This document shows positions 42,601 to 54,840 of a stretch of 64,000 nt of DNA, one piece after another. The DNA lies in the NCBI RefSeq assembly GCF_023065955.2, contig NW_026622930.1, forward strand, positions 19,135,449 to 19,199,448, in the 5' to 3' direction. A program made the translations under genes and the position numbers. This DNA comes from Ursus arctos. Taxonomy: Eukaryota > Chordata > Mammalia > Carnivora > Ursidae. Numbering within the stretch: the first letter of the stretch is position 1; each line of letters begins with the position of its first letter. Under the pieces are notes generated by a model, which was given only the letters and a program-made list of their open reading frames with translations, was not told where the DNA came from and made no database searches.

Positions 42601-43789
42601 ACATACATTCCTTTTAAGTTTGAGCCCAAAGAAGTGAAATCTAGACAAACATACCTCATGGTTGCTAACTTAACCTGTATCACCTTTCCTTCCCATAGCC
42701 CACTGGCACTGAAGGGCAGGCTTTATATAATTTCTTCTATCTGAAAAGAAATTTCCATACATTGTAATCATTCACCTCCTCTTAGTAGGCTTTCATTTTA
42801 TTCTCTATGTAGGGATAATGTGGTAAGACGGTAGGATGCTAGTAGAAACACAAGCTCACCAATAGAAGAAAACACAAAAAATAGTTAACCTGAACAAGAC
42901 TATGATTAGAGAATGAATTGAAGTATGTGAGTATGACTATCTTCTATCTTGAATGTAGGGCTTCAAATTGGACTTTATTTTTAAAATTATTATTTATTTC
43001 GTTTATTTATTTACGTCTGCTACTTCTGATGTGTGGACCTAGTTGGTCTTTGTTGTTGTTGTTTTTGTCACCAATGGCTGGGATATTTTTCTGAAAAAAA
43101 TAGAGTGAAACTAGAAGATTTTTGGGTTCCCCCTTTTACCTATTAGTCTAAGGCCATACTGAGAATAATGTAAAGTCCTTTAGATTATTCTCATCTTCTT
43201 CCAAGGTTTTGGTCTAAGGCCCCACCCATTATAAAGTATTTAATTTGATACTTATTATGGTCATCTGTGACAAAGTCATAATGTTTAAGTTTTACACTAA
43301 TAAATGACCAAGATAATTACTGAGTTTGATATACATAAAGTAAAAAATATTGGTATTTTTGCCTATTTCATAAATTAGCCCACTTAGAGAATAGAGGCAA
43401 CAAAATTGTGAAATAGAATATTGACAGATTAATGTTTGTATTTTGTTATTAACTACATATTCTATGTATTATTAAAAAATTCTGAGTAGAACTGTTGAAC
43501 TATGTATCATCCAGAAAAGGGAAATCCGTTATTTTTTTCCTCTAAATTCAACATAATTACATTTACTGATCATTCAGCTAAAAGGCTAAATGTCAACTTT
43601 CCAAAAGTGAAAAATAGCTAATTCATTTTGCACTTGAAGTTTTAGATTACTCTGAGGTATGTAAAAAAGGCCTATTAATTATTAGAATTACTACCAAAGG
43701 TGAGAGATTTGGATCCTTTCCAGTTTTATGATTTTATGAGACCATAAAAATCATTTGATTGTAGTTTCTTTAAAAATTCCTACTACTCA
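42601..43789. other. No recognised feature
   Basis: Unique AT-rich sequence. A small (TTG)n patch lies at 43051-43062. No gene recognised. Confidence 0.45.
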
Positions 43790-44080
43790 GAGTGATTCAC
43801 ATTCATAGAGCATCTTCTGATTAGGGGGGCATTATTTTTCATATCATTATTACTATCCACAATACTAAATTACCATTTTTTAGTACTGTGTTAGGCAATG
43901 TATTAAGTTTTTCTATAGAATCCTATCAATTGCCCTACATTTCAAAATTTTTATCCAAATTTTATAGATGAGAAGTTGAATCTCAGAGAAGTTAATCACT
44001 TACTGTCCAGTTACTAAAAAACAATTCGTTAAGACTTCAACCCACCGTATATACCTAACTCCAAAGTCCATGCTATTCTA
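43790..44080 (-). mobile_element. MIR-like remnant, minus
   Basis: ATTCATAGAGCATCTTCTGA, ATCATTATTACTATCCACAA, and later TTTTATAGATGAGAAGTTGA with CTCAGAGAAGTTAATCACTT resemble reverse MIR, but the distance between them is long, so two overlapping relics are possible. Confidence 0.5.
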
Positions 44081-44319
44081 GCTACATCTTGCCACATTAA
44101 TATAATAATCCATGAGAACATTTTTAAAAAGGATATTATAAAATTTTAGAATTTCTATGTTAGATAGGGTAATAAGTGTATTAAGACTTTCTCTTAAGGA
44201 TGAACTTTTCTGTTGAAAACTTTGGGCAAGCTGTATGATGCAGGGACATCATAAACAAGGGGAATCGACCTAGGGTAGAAGTCATAGGATCAGTAGATAT
44301 CTATGAGCATTTACTCTTG

Positions 44320-44444
44320 CTCAAGGAAGCCTTCTCTGAGCACTACCTTCCTCCTATGCCCACATGAATGTTGATCTTTCTCATGTGCCATTCTTGTGCT
44401 AACCATTTTGTTTTTCAGCTCTTACATCACTTGACTGTAATTCA
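44320..44444 (+). mobile_element. L2 LINE fragment, sense, left part
   Basis: TGCTCAAGGAAGCCTTCTCT, GAGCACTACCTTCCTCCTAT and CTCTTACATCACTTGACTGT parallel the L2 3' end ('aggaagccttccctga… gcacttatcacactgta…'). The match stops at about 44444 and continues at 45010. Confidence 0.72.
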
Positions 44445-45009
44445 CCATGTTGGAATAATATGACAAAAATAACTAGCCAATTGCCACTTACTTCACCTCT
44501 TACTTAGTTGACTTTGTGGCCCTGCGCCTTGACCTTTATCCCCAATTATCATCTATTCTCTTTCTGGTTTTTAAGTTATCACAAACCAAACCCTGACTGC
44601 CCCCAAGAGGGACATACAATGAACAAAGAAAGCTGCTTTATCAAATGGGCCCTTGAGAACAGCAACAAGGGAACATTTAACAAAACCTGTGTGGACAAAC
44701 TGTGATACTAGAATGGAGCTGATGTTTCAACCGCCTGTGGGGAAAGATGAAATACGTAGTAACTGATTGACCTGACCCCTTCTCAACATCTTGACAGTGT
44801 GTAAGTTACCAAAGCAAGATAGAAGCCCAGGTAAAGACTAGGGTAAAGACTGTTTTTGAGGTAAGACAAATGAGCACTATGAAGTCACCACCCCACAAGA
44901 GAACAAACATTTGAAATGAAAATTAAAGTAAGTTTGACTTAAAATCAGAAAGATACATTTCATCATGCCTGAATGATTGGCCAGACAATGTCACAGCTGC
45001 ATTTACTTA
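44445..45009. other. Unassigned sequence splitting an L2
   Basis: About 565 bp separate two consecutive parts of the same L2 3' end. I do not recognise its family. The frame 44508-44705 in it is not supported. It could be an unlisted transposon or a diverged LTR. Confidence 0.45.
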
Positions 45010-45130
45010 CATTTATCTTTCCCCACAGCTGAGATCCACTAGAAAACAGACATGGAGCCAATTCTAGCATAGTATGGGGCCTAGATCAGAGTAAGGGTCC
45101 ATTAAATATTTTGGAATGAATGAACAGCCA
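45010..45130 (+). mobile_element. L2 LINE fragment, sense, right part (tail)
   Basis: TATCTTTCCCCACAGCTGAG, GATCCACTAGAAAACAGACA and GTCCATTAAATATTTTGGAA with GAATGAATGAA are the last part of L2 ('…ccactagactgtgagc… caataaatgtttgttgaatgaatg'). Confidence 0.72.
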
Positions 45131-45639
45131 ATCTTCTGTTTTATCCATGAATTTACTATTGAATCATAGTTAACCTTCCTTTTAGATAAGAAATAATTTT
45201 CTAACCAAGTCTCACTCAGAATAATAAAGGATAAAGAAGAGTAAGCAAATTATCTTGATAATTTATTAAGCACACAATTTATTTCAAATTTCATTTAATC
45301 TATAAAGGTCAAATGAATTTACTTTTTTTTTCAAAGTCCATACATCTCTCTCATAATAGAATAGTTTTAAAACTTATTTAGTAGATGACTTTTTTTTTTA
45401 TTTTACAATGAGATCTTAAAAATTATTCCTAATTATATAGAAGTGATAAAAGTATTTCAGAAACTCCTCAGAGAATTTAATTCTTTGGAGGAAAATACAT
45501 TATTTACAAAAGGCTTAGAATAAATCTTTAAGAGTACAAGGGTCCAGGGAACATAGTTTAAAAATTGTTTTCATATAAAAAGTTCATCTTATAATGGTTA
45601 TTGATAGAAAACTGATGCTCTAGGAAAATATTATTTTTC
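45131..45639. other. No recognised feature
   Basis: AT-rich unique sequence with T runs at about 45324-45332 and 45391-45399. Confidence 0.5.
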
Positions 45640-45840
45640 TTTTTTTTTTTAAGGTTTTATTTATTTCTTTGTCAGAGAGAGAGAGCAAGTGAGCGAGCAC
45701 AAGCAGGGGGAGCTGCAGGCAGAGGGAGAAGCAGGCTCCCCGCTGAGAAAGGAGCCAGATGTGGGAATCCATCCCAGGACCCCGGGATCATGACCTGAGC
45801 TGAAGGCAGACACTTAACTGACTGAGCCACCCAGGCATCC
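45640..45840 (-). mobile_element. Can-SINE, minus
   Basis: T run (45640-45650), AAGGTTTTATTTATTTCTTT, GAGCACAAGCAGGGGGAGCT, AGAAGCAGGCTCCCCGCTGA, CCCGGGATCATGACCTGAGC, head CTGACTGAGCCACCCAGGCA. I could not find a convincing flanking duplication, so the insertion is probably old or the flanks are altered. Confidence 0.93.
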
Positions 45841-46889
45841 TGGGAAATTTCACTTTTCTGTTATGGCTTCAGTTCTTCCTTTGGCCCACTTTTCCACAGG
45901 GACAGAAGTTGGACGATATTTTACCAATATCTTAGTTTGGAGAGCAGGAAACAGTTCTGGTCTGTCTAAATCATCAGAACCATACATCTGTGTGTCTGCT
46001 TTTCCATAACTGTATTTATTAGGGAAATTAATAAACCAATTATTCAGTAATAATAAACATATTCATAGACTTTTCATTACAAAAACTATCATATTTTCTA
46101 ATAGTAAGTCTCCTATTAGATGGGTGTTAGAAGTTCTTCTCAAGACTTATTATTTGCCCAGGATATCAATGAACATATAAATGAACTATTGCCCACTTTT
46201 TTATCACTAGAGAGAAAACAATATAGGAACTCTGTATGAGACCCAATAAGAGAAAGTGACTGCTTTCTGAAACTATTGTGTAGCTCTGTCTAAATTAAAC
46301 ACCCAACCTTCTCCCATTAAATCTTTTCAAAGCTACTTGCTATCCTGTTTCCTCAGGTTAAGTGTGATGAGAAACAGATCCAGGGGTTGTGAACTTTTCT
46401 GGGATGAAAGATGCCATGTGACTAAAATATTCTGTGATTAATGTACATTCATTTTGCTTTTGATAGCATTCGGTGTTGATTCAAGTTTTTGAGGTAATTA
46501 AAAACCTGACTTGCTGAGTTATTGCTATGTGTAGTCTGAACTGCTATGATCTCTGGAATATTTTGTGCCCACATGATTTAAGGAGTTGGCTTGAAGTACA
46601 TGACTTTAGCTCTTTTGCTGTCTCTTATTCCAAAGTTCAGCTAATAAAGAACACCCAGCTTGGCTTAAGCATTAGACTTTTCTACTCAGTGACTCTTTAG
46701 AAATCCATAAGGTAGAACAAATGGAGATTGACAGCTGCCCAGGAGAGAAGGTAGCAGCTGTAAGAGTTACCACAAGGGTCCAAAGACTTACTTGAGGCTT
46801 TATTGTATGTGTACATCAGAGCCCATCCTGTGCATGTAAATTCTCTCACATCTGTCTGTGAAACCTCCCCTGTCCTCATTCCCCATTCT
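45841..46889. other. No recognised feature
   Basis: Unique sequence. The minus frame 46697-46879 and plus frame 46803-47099 are not supported. Confidence 0.45.
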
Positions 46890-47190
46890 TGGCTTCATTT
46901 CAGAATTCATGGGTCCTATATCCGCACTGCTTTATTAGCACATTTTGAAAATGGAAAAGTACATCCATTAGTAGGTGTTTCATTCTGCATTGTGCTATGG
47001 TTAGTTTATATGTCTTTCTTGCCACTACTGTGTAAATCCTATGAAGTTAGGAGCTATCACTTATCATTTGGTTTACAGTTTTTTACATTGCCCAAATGAC
47101 AACCCCTAACCCCAGAAAACAGAGGATGGTACCTATTTGGCCCACAGTGAAAGTTATTAAACAGATATTGAATAGTCTGTGATCATAAGG
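46890..47190 (+). mobile_element. Possible L2 remnant, sense
   Basis: TATGTCTTTCTTGCCACTAC, TGTAAATCCTATGAAGTTAG and CCCACAGTGAAAGTTATTAA resemble the L2 tail ('…ctagactgtgagctcc… cagtgcctggc…'). Weak. Confidence 0.4.
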
Positions 47191-47469
47191 AGTTCATGAA
47201 ACTTGAAGGAGACAAGGCCAAGCATTTAGTTTTCTCCCATATATTATTGACTTTAAGTGCAAAAGGAGATAAGGCAATTACACCATTTCTTTTAAAATAC
47301 CATTTAAAAAATATTAATACCAAAAGTATTGATTTTGTCTATACACAGTCTATATTCCTCTTTATTAGTTCCATTAAAATGTCATAATTTAAAAAATTCT
47401 TACTACTCCAGTGTATACCTAGAATGATAACTCTTTGGAATCTCCTTATTTATTAATTCAGGTTAATAG

Positions 47470-47720
47470 AACTATATTTTTTACAGCTTTATTGATAGAT
47501 TATTGGCATATAATAAACTGCACATATTTAAAACATTTAATTTGATAAGTTTTGATATATGTACCCTTGCAACCATCACCACAATTAAGTTAATGAATGT
47601 GTTCATCATATGCAAAAAGTCCCTCATATTCTTTTGTAATACCTCCTTCTCACTTCTCACTCAGCCCTTAAACCTACGCAAATGATGTCCTGCATCCCAC
47701 CACTCTAAATTAATTTGCAT
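47470..47720 (-). mobile_element. L1 LINE 3' UTR fragment, antisense
   Basis: TTTTTACAGCTTTATTGATA, CATATAATAAACTGCACATA, ATATGTACCCTTGCAACCAT, CACCACAATTAAGTTAATGA and CATCCCACCACTCTAAATTA follow the old L1M 3' UTR in reverse. Confidence 0.75.
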
Positions 47721-48393
47721 TTTGAAGAACTGTCATATTTCTGAAAACTAATGTTTCTAATTTTATATTTTTCTAAGTTGTTTCAGGCAGGGAGCCAAAT
47801 CAGTACTGTTATCCCATCCTAGTTGAATATATAAGTATAATTTAGTTTTTGAGATCAGAAATGTATTTTTGAGTAATAATTCAATAATAAATACATATCA
47901 AAGTTTTATTCTTCATCAATGTGTTATAATATTAGATGTTCATTCCAATAAATAATAAAATATAAATTTTGTAAATCCTTACTTTTCATCTAGCACAATG
48001 TAGAGTGTCATGGAAACAAACTGAAAACTTTAAACATGATTACTACCCCCAATCACCTTGCAGTGTCTGTTTGGACACACAAGAAATTATTAGTTACTGT
48101 AAGTCTTCACAAATGAGTCATTAATTTATAAAACCTAATCGGTGTGTGGGTCAATAGTACAACTTGATGTTATTTTCTGCTTCCAAACTATATATCTGTG
48201 AAAGGTTAATGAGAGAATTATAGAAATTACAAATATCGAAAGCCATGATGATATAATTGTAAAGTCTACTGCTGACTTTCAAATGGAGACTAATAGCTTA
48301 TGATTAGAATAGTACATCAATCATTCGACCAATCAATCGTCTTTGTAAAACTCAAGTTTGGATTTTAATTAAATCTACTTTTTTTTTTTTTCT
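47721..48393. other. No recognised feature
   Basis: Unique AT-rich sequence, ending in a T14-type run just before a sense SINE. Confidence 0.5.
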
Positions 48394-48590
48394 GGGGAGA
48401 CTGGGTGGCTCAGTTGGTTAAGCATCTGACTCTTGATTTCGGCTCCTGAGATCAAGCCTCACATAGTACTCTGCATTCGGCATGGAGACTGCTTAAGATT
48501 CTCTCTCACTCCCTCTCCCTCTGCCCCTCCCACCCTCCACTCTGTGCTCGCATGCACTCTCTCTCTCAAGCACAAAACAAAATAAAAACT
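48394..48590 (+). mobile_element. Can-SINE, sense
   Basis: GGGGAGACTGGGTGGCTCAG, TTGGTTAAGCATCTGACTCT, GATTTCGGCTCCTGAGATCA, CTGCATTCGGCATGGAGACT, a CT-rich body with TGTGCTCGCATGCACTCTC, and AAAACAAAATAAAAAC tail. Head type (CATCTGACTCT) is an older SINE class. The TSD is not clear because of the adjoining T runs. Confidence 0.92.
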
Positions 48591-50884
48591 ATTTTTTTCC
48601 CTGAAATTTGATACACCTATTCTACTGTTGGATACAACAGGTATTGAGTGACACAGCACTCCCTTTCTCCTTTGTTGTAAACTTCAAGTAACTGCTCACT
48701 TATTAATCTCAATTTTCTTTAGAATTTACCATTATCAGGATGTTGTGAAAAAAATAATAAAAATTGGGAATATAGTTTGCCCTGATGCCATGGACTTTAG
48801 AGTTTGTATTCTCTCTGGGGTTCCAAATTTCCTAAGGCTCAATGATTACCGAACCTCTCCTCTTCCTGCTTTGATCTGATCTGCCTGTTCAACCCCTTCC
48901 TTTCTTATCATGCCCAGCAAAGAGTCACCTTCTACTGTCATTAGTTCTCTTTCACAGAATATCAAAACGTAGTGATGTCAATAAAGACTCAGTGTCTAAT
49001 AATGAAATTTTTAAAGAAAAAAGTCAGTGTTTTTTATTTTGCTTTTTACTTAGTTCAGGTGTTTCATATGCTAAATTTCACAGAACCAAAGCCTGCCAGG
49101 TTTTATTCTCTGTATTCTCTCCCTCTCTCTGTCTTTCTCATATATGTATGATATATGTATATACATATTATCATCATCATATTTCTTAATTTAAGCTAAC
49201 AAAATGAATTATCTTTCTTTAACCTACTGTCTATATTATGCATATGTTGCACATCTTTACACTACCAAAGAGATCCTTTGCAAAGGGACTAACGGAAGCT
49301 CTTTTTTTTTCCCCCACACAGACTCTGGTTCCAGGTTACCAGTAGAAATAAAACAATTAAGATGCTGGATTATTGCATGCCATATGGAGAAAAATGTGCT
49401 TCATTGGTCAGAGGGAGACTACCTAGTGCATATGCCTGGTGTGAACCAGTATTATTTACAAGTGCAGAAAAATCTGAAAATATCATTATGGAAGGAATGT
49501 ACCCCATGCCTGCTATAAGGGAGGCAGAGCCTTGAATTTCTTCTTCACCTTGAAGTCAATCAGTCCAACATCTGCTATTCCCCATCTACAGGAAGGGATT
49601 ACAACTGTGATTAAAAAATGATTTTTTCTGGATGTCTGACAGAGCAGTTCCTACTGAGAAGGCTAGGGACAGTAGAAAGAAATGTAGTTTAAGACATATC
49701 ATATTAGTGGGAAATAAATGTACAAAGAAGACTCTTGAATTATTTTCAGAATCATGAACAAACATGAAATCTGAGTTACTGTGAACTGAAAACACTCTGG
49801 AAAACTTTGTGGTGATGACAATTTGGGCTAACAGCTAAGAAGGCCACATGGTAATCAGATTCTCATGATTTTTCTCACCACTACTGAGTTCGTAAATGCT
49901 AGTAATCTCTCAAGAGACACTGTTCTTGGGACATTTCCAAAATAAAGAAGTTCGAATGAGTATCTAAGATCGTGCATGCTTATTTACACACCAAGCTTCA
50001 GAACCCTTTGAGGTTCATCCATTCTAAGTTATTATTACTAAATTTTGTTCATGCTGAGAAGCTCCCTAGCACTGAGTCTCACACTTTATTTTAAACCCCA
50101 GAGTCTTAAATCAAATCCAGGATTTAGTGTACTTCTGGCCCCTCCATAAAAGAAGCTCTGCTATCCAAGCCCTAGCCAACTCCTGGGAAAGGTATAAGTG
50201 AAAAAATGCCAGAATTTCTGTTCACATCAATGAATAACAAACAAAGCTGTCAAAAGATCCTGGATTAAAGTCAGTATTTTTTAATATACAAAATAAAAAC
50301 AAAAAATAATCCCACAGCATCACATCGTATCAACTGTAATATCCTAACACCCAGGTTGCACTTTTGCATTCAGGCACTATCCGTATTTCATGCTATCTTA
50401 TATTTGAATCACATAATAGTGAAGAAATTAATCCAAATATTTCACAAGTCCATCTAACCATTTAACCTGGACATCAACAAAATGTTAACTATTCCTAAAA
50501 GATTTCAACTCTTTCCTTCCTAAGACATTTAGGTTTTGGTACTAGCAAACTAGCAAAATAACTAGTTTTAGGCAGAAACAGACGAGCACCCCTTGTAAAG
50601 GAGAAGCATTACTTTTGTTCTTTAATTATTGTTTTTGTTTTTTTAATCTCTTCTTTTTTTATCTGTTCATCTTTTCCTTGAAATATGTGAATGTGGTAAG
50701 AACAGCTGTTTTAACATCTTCTCTATTTATTCTATCACTTTATCTCTTCTGGAACCAATTTTACCAATTGACTTTCCCCCTGGTTTTATTTGATGCGGAA
50801 CATTGTGAATTTTATGCTGTTAGAGGTTGAATTTTGTCTTTCTTTGGAAAAAAAATTTTCTGGTATTATGTTAAGTTACTTTTG
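48591..50884. other. Unique sequence; one exon-like frame
   Basis: No supported gene. At 49310-49320 a pyrimidine-rich tract ends in CACACAG, and a 65-codon frame follows (49321-49518). It is only a candidate (see findings). Other frames are not convincing. Confidence 0.4.
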
Positions 50885-51060
50885 GTCTTAGCTCAGGCTA
50901 TTGTAACAAAATATCATAAACTGGTGATTTATCAAAAACAGAATTTTATTTCTTACAGTTCTAGAAGTTGAGAAGTCCAAGGGCAAGGTGCCAGGTGATT
51001 TGGTGTCTACTGAGAGCTCTCTTCCTGATTGTAGACAGTCATCTTCTTGTTGTGTCAATT
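50885..51060 (-). mobile_element. MaLR LTR (MLT1-like), antisense, truncated
   Basis: CTTAGCTCAGGCTATTGTAA, CAAAATATCATAAACTGGTG, TACAGTTCTAGAAGTTGAGA, AGTCCAAGGGCAAGGTGCCA and AGTCATCTTCTTGTTGTGTC are reverse MLT1 landmarks. The rest of the LTR is absent; an L1 begins at 51062. Confidence 0.85.
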
Positions 51061-51061
51061 T

Positions 51062-51925
51062 ACTTTTTATTTTTTATTTTTTTAAGGTTTTCTATGGAGC
51101 ATTTTATTTTTGTTTTCCTTTTTTCTTTTTAAGTTTTTAATTCTAGCAAACACACAGTGTTATATTAGTTTCTGGTGTATAATACAGTAATTCAACAATT
51201 CCATATATCACCTTGCGCTCATCAGGACAAGTACATTCTTTAATCCCCATCACCTGTCTAACCCATCTCCCCAGCCCCTCCCCCTATGGTAATGCTCAGT
51301 CTGTTCTCTATAATTAAGAGTCTGTTTCTTGATTTGTCTCTTTGTTCCCCTTTGTTTCTTAAATTCCTTGTTTCTTAAATTCCACATATGAGTGAAATCA
51401 TATAGTCTTTATCTTTTTCTGACTGACTTATTTCACTTAGCATTATACCGTCTAGCTCCATCTATATGATTGCAATGGCAAGATTTCATTCTTTTTTATG
51501 GCTGAATAATATTCCATTGTATATATGCACCACATCTTTATCCATTCATTAACCGATGGACACCTCAGCTGCTTTCATATCTTGGCTATTGTAAATAATG
51601 CTACTATAAACATAGGGGTGGGTGTGTGTACCCCTCTCAATTAGTGTTTTTGTATTCTTAAGATAAACACCCACTAGTACAATTGTTGGATGATAGGGTA
51701 GTTCTATTTTTAACTTTTTGAGGACTCGCCATACGGTTTTCCAGAGTGGCTATGCCAGTTTGCTTTCCCACCAACAGTGCGTGAGTGTGTCTTTTTCGCC
51801 ACATCCTGATCCATACTACCTGCTGTTTCTTGTGTTGTTGATTTTAGCCATTCAGACAGGTCTGAGGTGGTATCTCATTGTGGTTTTGATCTGCATTTTC
51901 CTGATGGTAATAATTAGAGTTTTAA
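51062..51925 (-). mobile_element. Carnivoran-type L1 3' end, antisense, 5' truncated
   Basis: T-rich start (51062-51082), then reverse L1 3' UTR: TAGTTTCTGGTGTATAATAC, TTCAACAATTCCATATATCA, TTAATCCCCATCACCTGTCT, AGTCTGTTTCTTGATTTGTC, CTAGCTCCATCTATATGATT, TATTCCATTGTATATATGCA, TTTTCCAGAGTGGCTATGCC, GATCTGCATTTTCCTGATGG. It differs from the older L1s at 38-42 kb and looks younger and lineage-typical. The plus frame 51718-51942 is a shadow. I find no clear target-site duplication. Confidence 0.9.
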
Positions 51926-51930
51926 AAACA

Positions 51931-52734
51931 TACCATATATAAAGTAGATTATCTCCTAGTGTTCTCTGGTATACACCTTCCACTAATTTCTTATTGTGCC
52001 ATAACTAGCTTCTATCTGTATACCACTTATATTTCACTCTGTATGTGTGAGTTTTCTTCCAGTTCTGATTAAACACTGTGATAATTTCCATACTAGGTGT
52101 GAACTAAAAATAATTTCCTATTGGATGAACATGGGTATCTCTCTGCATAACTTTATTAAGTATTCCCTCCAGCTGTAGATCTTGAATTCTAAGGCTTAAA
52201 CATTTTGTGTCATTTTTAGTGCAGGCTGTACTTCTAATGCTTTTGCATCACTTAAAGTTACTTTCCTATTGATTGGTGTGGTTTATATTTTCCAGAATGT
52301 GAAAGATTTATAAAATATTAAAAAGTTGATCAGTGATTAAGAAGCTAAGCATTTCAATTTATGAAACCAAGAGATTGTACTATCTCTTCCTTAAACTGGC
52401 TTACAACGCAAATTATTTTGACCAAGTAAAATTTTTACCTTGTATGCTCAAAAATACTTTGTATTCCTTAAAGTTAAGTGGTTTAGATTAAAATAAAGTA
52501 TAATATAGAAGCATGACATCATTTTTTCCTTCTATAGTTGTTATTTTATTCTGCTATTTATGTCACCAGAAATAAATAGCAGTTCTTTCTTTCCAAAGAA
52601 AGAACTTTTGCTTTTGAATCACAAAGGAAGAAATCATATATTTGGTAAGTGAAATATATGGTCAAATAATTGTGCATTAAAGTTTTTGTCTTGTCCCAGA
52701 ACAGCCAAAATAAATTATTTATTGCTAATAACAT
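51931..52734. other. No recognised feature
   Basis: Unique AT-rich sequence. A small inverted arrangement TTCTTTCTTTCC/GGAAAGAAAGAA occurs at about 52583-52608 and could form a hairpin. Confidence 0.5.
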
Positions 52735-52796
52735 GTATATCTATCTATCTATATACATACATACACGCATACACACACACACATACATACAGAAAA
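52735..52796. repeat. Compound (TATC)/(CATA)/(CA) microsatellite
   Basis: TATCTATCTATCTATATACA then CATACATACACGCATACACA and CACACACATACATACAG. Imperfect compound simple repeat. Confidence 0.9.
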
Positions 52797-54840
52797 CAGG
52801 TATGATCATAAAACATAAAAAAACTAAAGGATCAATTTGGTCTTAATCCAAACATGTAAATACAGATGATATTAAATAAAACTTTTTAAAATTGACTACT
52901 AGAGAAAGGAATCACTATCATTGAAATCTATGACACCAATTTTCCCATCTCTAAACAATGACACAAAATTTATTGTGTGAGTTACATAAAGTATGCTTGG
53001 ACAAAATCTTAAAGAATAACTCACTATGAAAAACCAAGTTTAAGGAAATACACTAAATCCAACTGAACATGTTTCTTTCATCTGGAACCTTTATTTCCTG
53101 TAGATAAACCTTCATTTCCTGTAAGTCTAGTATGCAAATGACTGTAAAGCCATAACTACAAGAATTGATTATCCCCTTGATGAACGTTTACACAGTTAGT
53201 AACGATTACTGTCCATTTACAATTGCCATGAATAGATCACTTCTAGGGGAAATCTTATGGATTTGGCTGCAGGCTGCACTGCTAACACACTGTATTATTC
53301 TTCTGACATAGTGTCAACTTTCACTGATGATTAACATAATAATTCCAAATATACCTATCATGTTCTGTCCTTCATAAGGTAAATATTTCTTATTGTGACC
53401 ATTCATCGATTTTAATTTCACATTTACTTGTGAAGGAGTCACCTAAAATTCAGTTGATTACTTACCATAAATGATTATTAAATGATTCATTCATTAATAT
53501 TGTTTCAAAAAGCAACACAGTTCCCTCTATGCCTAAAGAAATGGATTCAATGAAAATAAAAACCCCAATAAGAAATATCTTGTCCTTTATAAAATAAAAT
53601 TTAATAAAAATAAAATAATTCAATAGCTATATAAATTGCTACAGATAATATCACTGGCTTAATATATTTTATTAAAGTTATTGCTCTGTTAACAGTGATC
53701 CAAGTGTTACTTCTCAACATGTTCTATTCATTTTCACAATTTCAGCATTATTGACTATATCTTAGATCAGTTTCTCTTTGCTTAAATAAATTATGTTCCC
53801 TTTTCTCTTATCATTGATTAGACTAGGGTCGAATGCTTTATACTTAAAATCAGTTTTATTCTAGCACATGTACTATTTAAACTTCTCATTAAAATACAAG
53901 TTTTAATGTCCATTAATATTATTAACATTAAGTTGTTTTGTGGTTCTTGAGAAATGATGGCTTATAATTGCTAGTGGGTAATTCTCATCCTTCACTTTGA
54001 GTACAGTCCAAATACATTACTGTTAATCATGATTTTCTAAAATGCCTACAAATTCTAATATTATTATGTAACTGGGGCTCTAGCTAAGTGCCTCAATATA
54101 ATTGCTCCTTGAAATATTCTTAATAAGGCTACATTGACATCAGACACATGCATTCAGAAGCCACTTCCTTCTTGGTGTTTTAAAGGAAACCATTGCCACT
54201 TTCCACGATTATTCCTATAGATTTTTCTGCCTATACCTGATTATTTGAAAGGCATTGTTCAACTTTGGCAATAGGATCTTATTTTTTTCTTCTTAAAAAT
54301 AAGTCATCAAATTTATTCAGTAGCTAAGATTTCTTACTGAATCTGGGCTGTGATATTATCCTTTATTTCATTAAAACATGTTTTCAGAATCCATTAGCGG
54401 AGGCTCAGAGGCATATATTCAAAATCATAAGCACACATCTATAGTTCATATTTTCACAGTGAGTACTCAACGCTCAGATATACTCTATATAATACTCCCT
54501 AGGCAAGGCAAATAGCTTTATGGCAGCTACAATGTGAATATTTCCTCTGATTACATACTAGTTTAATTTTGAATCTAAGAAAGCACATCTGAATTACCTA
54601 AGTATGAAGGTTACTTAAATTTATGAAGCCTATTATATGCTAAAACCTCTGAGATCTGGAAAAAAGTACTTCAGAAACCAGAAACTTCAGTACTGGTGCG
54701 AGGGACGGGAGGATGAAGGTTTCGGCGGCAACAGATACACTCTGACCATCCACCAATAAGTGAACTCAATTGAGATTATGTGCTAACCACAAATTTAAAT
54801 ATACAGCTTTTAAGTTAACTCATTTTATTCATTTATGGAC
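52797..54840. other. Unique AT-rich sequence
   Basis: No repeat or gene recognised. Only notable spot is a CpG-containing patch (GCGAGGGACGGG, GGTTTCGGCGGCAAC) at about 54695-54730. Confidence 0.45.
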
